Source: Zygnema circumcarinatum (lineage: Eukaryota; Streptophyta; Zygnematophyceae; Zygnematales; Zygnemataceae). From it: a stretch of 25,000 nt of DNA. The stretch's first letter is position 1. Each line of letters starts with the position of its first letter. Shown here in pieces: positions 22,801 through 25,000 of this stretch. The notes under the pieces are model-generated. The model was not told the DNA's origin. It worked only from the letters and a program-made list of their open reading frames with translations, and ran no database searches. The DNA is taken from positions 201,675-226,674 of the forward strand of contig CM074823.1 in the NCBI GenBank assembly GCA_037447605.1. The letters are read 5' to 3'. The position numbers were made by a program, and so were the translations under genes.

Positions 22801-25000
22801 GCAGGTGTGATGAAACACTAAGACCCTAATTTCAGAAAACCCTGAAAGCATAAAATACAGAGGAAAAAACTTAGGGTAAACATAAGATTTCCGAGCATAA
22901 GCATACGAAACATCAAAACTCAAAAATGAGCCGAAGAAAGCAACGAAAGTTCACAAGCAAATCTGACAAGGAAATCCTAACACTGGTCTCTCTCTCTCTT
23001 ACTCTCTCTCTCTCCCTCTCTCACTTTCTCACTCTCTCTCTCTCTCCCCCCCCCTACATTTTTGGCTTCTTTGGCTTTATTTTGCTGGATTTCTACTATA
23101 TGCAGCGTGGTCAAGCAGTGATGGCAGGAGCATGGAGCAATGTGACCTCTCAAAGAAGCTCATATTCACCCCCTTTCCTTCCCATTGAAGTGGAAGACTT
23201 TCTATGTGAAGGACTATGCAGTTTCTGTCCCGAAAATCTCACCGCTCCTCAATTGAAAGGAAACGGAACTGTGATCACGCGAGGTAAGAAAAAATGAAGA
23301 ATATCCACTTGAAAATATAGTACAGAGTGTTCATTTCTTAACTAGCTTTCAAAGGAAAGGTCGTCTCTTTAACAAAATCTTGAAAACGACTCAATTGTGA
23401 ATAAGCTGGTTGACGATCAATGTTTGCATTCTCTCTCTCTCTCTCTACCGCTTTCTCTCACTCTCTCTCCCTCTCCCTGTCTCCTCCTACTGTGCAGTAA
23501 ACTGTCCGAAATCCGCTCCTCCTACACTCTGCAACTTCATTCCCAATCCATGCCAATCTCCACCTTCACCTCCTCCTCCCATGATAACAGATTACCCCCC
23601 ACCACCTTCGGCACCTCTACCAACCCCCCCTGCTCGATCTCCCTCTCCACCTCCACCTTCTCCCCCTCCACCATCTCCCTCTCCTCCCCCTCCATCTCCC
23701 TCTCCTCCTCCACCATCTCTCTCCCCCCCTCCCCCATCTCCCCCTCCACCGTCTCCGTCTCCTCCACCTCCCTCACCCCCTCCACCATCTCCCTCTCCTC
23801 CTCCACCATCTCCCTCTCCTCCCCCTCCATCTCCCTCTCCTCCTCCACCATCTCTCTCCCCCCCTCCCCCATCTCCCCCTCCACCGTCTCCGTCTCCTCC
23901 ACCTCCATCTCCCCCTCCACCATCTCCCTCTCCTCCCCCACCATCTCCCTCTCCTCCTCCACCATCTCCCTATCCTCCCCCACCATCTCCCTTTCCCCCT
24001 CCCCCACCATCTCCCCCTCCACCGTCTCCATCTCCTCCGCCTCCCTCTCCTCCCCCACCATACCCCTCGCCCCCACCTCCCTCCCCCCCTCCACCATCTC
24101 CCTCTCCTCCCCCACCCTCTCCCTCTCCTCCACCACCTCCCTCTCCTCCCCCACCATCTCCCCCTCCACCGTCTCCATCTCCTCCGCCTCCCTCTCCTCC
24201 ACCTCCATCCCCCTCACCCCCACCTCCCTCTCCCCCTCCACCATCCCCCTCTCCTCCTCCACCATCTCCCTCTCCTCCACCACCATCTCCCTCACCCCCT
24301 CCTCCCTCGCCTCCTCCCTCGCCTCCTCCCTCGCCTCCTCCCCCATCTCCCTTCCCCCCTCCCCCCTCTCCTCCACCACCATCTCCCTCACCCCCTCCTC
24401 CGTCTCCTCCTCAACCATCCCCCTCTCCTCCCCCACCATCTCCCTCTCCTCCCCCACCATCTCCCTCTCCTCCCCCACCCTCTCCCTCTCCTCCTCCACC
24501 ATCTCCCTCCCCCCCTCCCCCTTCTCCCCCACCACCGTCTCCGTCTCCTTCGCCTCCATCTCCTCCTCCTCCATCTCCCTCGCCCCCACCGCCCTCCCCA
24601 CCTCCACCATCTCCCTCTCCTCCTCCACCGTCTCCCTCTCCTCCTCCACCATCTCCCTCTCCTCCTCCACCATCTCCCTCCCCACCTCCGCCCTCTCCAC
24701 CTCCTCCGCCTCCTTCACCCCCTCCCCCATCTCCCTCTCCCCCTCCCCCATCTCCCTCCCCCCCTCCCCCATCTCCTCCACCACCATCTCCCTCTCCCCC
24801 TCCCCCATCTCCTCCACCACCATCTCCCTCTCCCCCTCCCCCCTCTCCTCCACCACCATCTCCCTCACCCCCTCCTCCGTCTCCTCCTCAACCATCCCCC
24901 TCTCCTCCCCCACCATCTCCCTCTCCTCCACCACCCACCCTCTCCCTCTCCTCCTCCACCATCTCCCTCCCCCCCTCCCCCTTCTCCCCCACCACCGTCT
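19791..25000 (+). CDS. Secreted beta-helix / SPPPP cell-wall protein, 3' end cut by window
   Basis: Nine exons with fully consistent phases: 19791-19887, 20370-20489, 20760-20950, 21462-21728, 21882-22061, 22335-22481, 22706-22804, 23106-23283, 23498-beyond 25000; at least 927 residues. Residues 1-32 form a signal peptide with hydrophobic core ALAVGLFIFYAVL. Residues 73-136 have FCDDEDCLV and VTITGACLDPCEI, a typical start cap of algal beta-helix proteins. Residues 137-367 hold alternating GGA[IVL].V and [VF].F..N.A motifs as in Chlamydia-PMP/pectin-lyase-fold repeats. A Cys-rich linker follows (LCEGLCSFCP, NCPKSAPP). From about 445 on it is SPSPPPP/SPPPP, a hydroxyproline-rich glycoprotein domain. 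Sequons such as NLT, NYS, NNT and NVT are present. It is predicted to be extracellular and part of the wall or matrix. Confidence 0.9.
20005..20175. repeat. GA-rich tract in intron 1 of the secreted-protein gene
   Basis: Imperfect GAGA with a short non-repetitive island at about 20043-20065. TTGACT/TTGACC motifs (W-box core) follow at 20292, 20334, 20343. Confidence 0.85.
20370..20489 (+). CDS. Secreted protein exon 2: Pro/Asp-rich spacer
   Basis: Acceptor TTCCGTACAG and donor GTGAGC. Two bases complete Val, then 39 codons (AAFDAAPNPDLADLPEPP and on) with NLT, then one base carried over. Confidence 0.85.
20502..20520 (-). promoter_or_regulatory. ERSE-I match in intron 2
   Basis: CGTGG 20502-20506, nine bases, ATTGG 20516-20520, exact match on the minus strand, 12 bp inside intron 2. 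Confidence 0.45.
20552..20570 (-). promoter_or_regulatory. Degenerate ERSE in intron 2
   Basis: CATGG-N9-ATTGG, one mismatch. It is the second copy of a roughly 50-bp tandem unit that includes the exact ERSE at 20502-20520. Confidence 0.35.
20760..20950 (+). CDS. Secreted protein exon 3: beta-helix N-cap
   Basis: Acceptor TGGTGCAG and donor GTGGGC. It encodes DSGDIDFCDDEDCLV, LILILKDLQLKGGRLPDVNY, and VTITGACLDPCEIRGAGNSQ: four cysteines in two pairs, typical of the lead-in to right-handed beta-helices. Confidence 0.9.
20962..21112. repeat. 75-bp tandem duplication in intron 3
   Basis: Copies 20963-21037 and 21038-21112 share TTTGATG(A/G)CGTCAGCAT, GCCAAT(A/T)TAC(G/A)TCATGAG and CTTGACA. 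They carry TACGTCA/TGACGTCA motifs. Confidence 0.85.
21116..21412. repeat. (ATGCC)n-type repeat in intron 3
   Basis: Imperfect CCATG/ATGCC pentamer repeat (CATGCCATGCC and variants). Met/Pro/His-rich open frames here are artefacts. Confidence 0.88.
21462..21728 (+). CDS. Secreted protein exon 4: beta-helix coils
   Basis: Acceptor CCCCTGCAG, 89 codons, donor GTATGC. It begins IFYVGTKGRLTLQELHITNG and includes two GGAI motifs, VKFSNNTA and SFFNNRAE. Phase 0 at both ends. Confidence 0.9.
21882..22061 (+). CDS. Secreted protein exon 5: beta-helix coil
   Basis: Acceptor GTTTTGCAG and donor GTGAAT; 60 codons, phase 0. It includes MGGALYVGSG, a disulfide-capable CASDSC, VFVQNFASFGGAVFV and DCDK. 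Confidence 0.9.
22090..22240. repeat. CT microsatellite in intron 5 of secreted-protein gene
   Basis: CTCTCTAATCTCTCT units, then pure (CT)n. Similar CT tracts lie in intron 7 (22984-23050) and intron 8 (23428-23482). Confidence 0.9.
22335..22481 (+). CDS. Secreted protein exon 6: beta-helix coil
   Basis: Acceptor TGGAGCAG and donor GTGAGC; 49 codons, phase 0, with VLFSKNRATSNGGAVDL and VVFRDNSAG. Confidence 0.88.
22706..22804 (+). CDS. Secreted protein exon 7: beta-helix coil
   Basis: Acceptor CTGTTTGCAG and donor GTGTGA; 33 codons, phase 0: EFGGAVSVERG then ALFFKSTFQNNTAQ, a single minimal repeat unit. Confidence 0.88.
23106..23283 (+). CDS. Secreted protein exon 8: Cys-rich linker
   Basis: Acceptor CTATATGCAG and donor GTAAGA; 59 codons plus one base: AWSNVTSQRSSYSPP, FLCEGLCSFCPENLTAP. 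The end of the beta-helix and start of the stalk. Confidence 0.88.
23498..25000 (+). CDS. Secreted protein exon 9: SPPPP stalk, incomplete
   Basis: Acceptor CTACTGTGCAG completes GTA, then NCPKSAPPTLCNFIPNPCQ and about 480 codons of SPSPPPP/SPPPP/SPPP. Such Ser-Pro blocks are hydroxylated and O-glycosylated in algae and plants. The frame is open to the window end but slips by one near 24930 (see findings). Confidence 0.85.
23630..25000. repeat. Coding SPPPP repeats with internal segmental duplication
   Basis: CCTCCACCATCTCCCTCT-type units dominate. Two long segments are near-identical: 24362-24540 and 24836-25000, ending in the same ACCACCGTCT. The second copy lacks one 21-bp unit and has four extra bases. 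Confidence 0.85.

Noticed and set aside
23537-24934. 465-codon minus-strand Glu/Met-rich frame
   Set aside because: It is the antisense of the SPPPP stalk; its periodicity mirrors the coding repeat.
1-25000. CRISPR arrays or a bacterial operon
   Set aside because: Repeats are simple-sequence satellites without uniform unique spacers. Genes have spliceosomal introns.

Overview
This is nuclear DNA of a eukaryote, most probably a green alga (Viridiplantae). Three things point there: interstitial plant-type telomere repeats (TTTAGGG/CCCTAAA), a basic helix-loop-helix factor with the green-lineage basic region ATDPHSVAAR, and a secreted SPPPP-rich (extensin/pherophorin-like) cell-wall protein. 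I cannot name the species. The window is dominated by CT/GA, CCCT/GGGA and related low-complexity tracts that fill most introns, so most long open frames here are artefacts.

Three multi-exon genes can be reconstructed by matching splice sites, reading phase and protein motifs. (1) About 9407 to 4064, minus strand: a nuclear protein of about 534 residues with three tandem Tudor-like modules and an AT-hook. Each module is split by a phase-0 intron at the same position. (2) 15687 to 10854, minus strand: a bHLH transcription factor of about 899 residues in seven exons. Its basic region and helix-loop-helix lie on separate exons that join in phase, and its stop codon lies inside an interstitial telomere array. 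(3) 19791 to beyond 25000, plus strand: a secreted protein with a signal peptide, a parallel beta-helix of Chlamydia-PMP-type repeats (GGA[IVL] / FxxN) carried one coil unit per exon, a Cys-rich linker, and an SPPPP domain that runs off the window.

Layout: 1-870 short tandem repeats with one orphan coding-like island; 870-3110 intergenic DNA with a terminal-inverted-repeat element (2067-2550); 3120-3510 CT minisatellite; 4064-9407 Tudor gene; 9400-10370 probable promoter region and a dispersed repeat; 10374-10865 telomere-like arrays; 10854-15687 bHLH gene; 16100-19240 intergenic, with a second telomere-like block and a 191-bp pogo/mariner-like MITE; 19078-25000 promoter and gene of the secreted protein.

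The most striking unexplained signal is seven exact matches to the endoplasmic-reticulum stress element CCAAT-N9-CCACG, plus one degenerate copy and one ERSE-II match (ATTGG-N-CCACG). Two exact copies sit about 110-165 bp upstream of a TATAAAA box in front of the secretory gene. By chance about 0.05 exact matches would be expected in 25 kb. No tRNA, rRNA, CRISPR or bacterial feature was seen.
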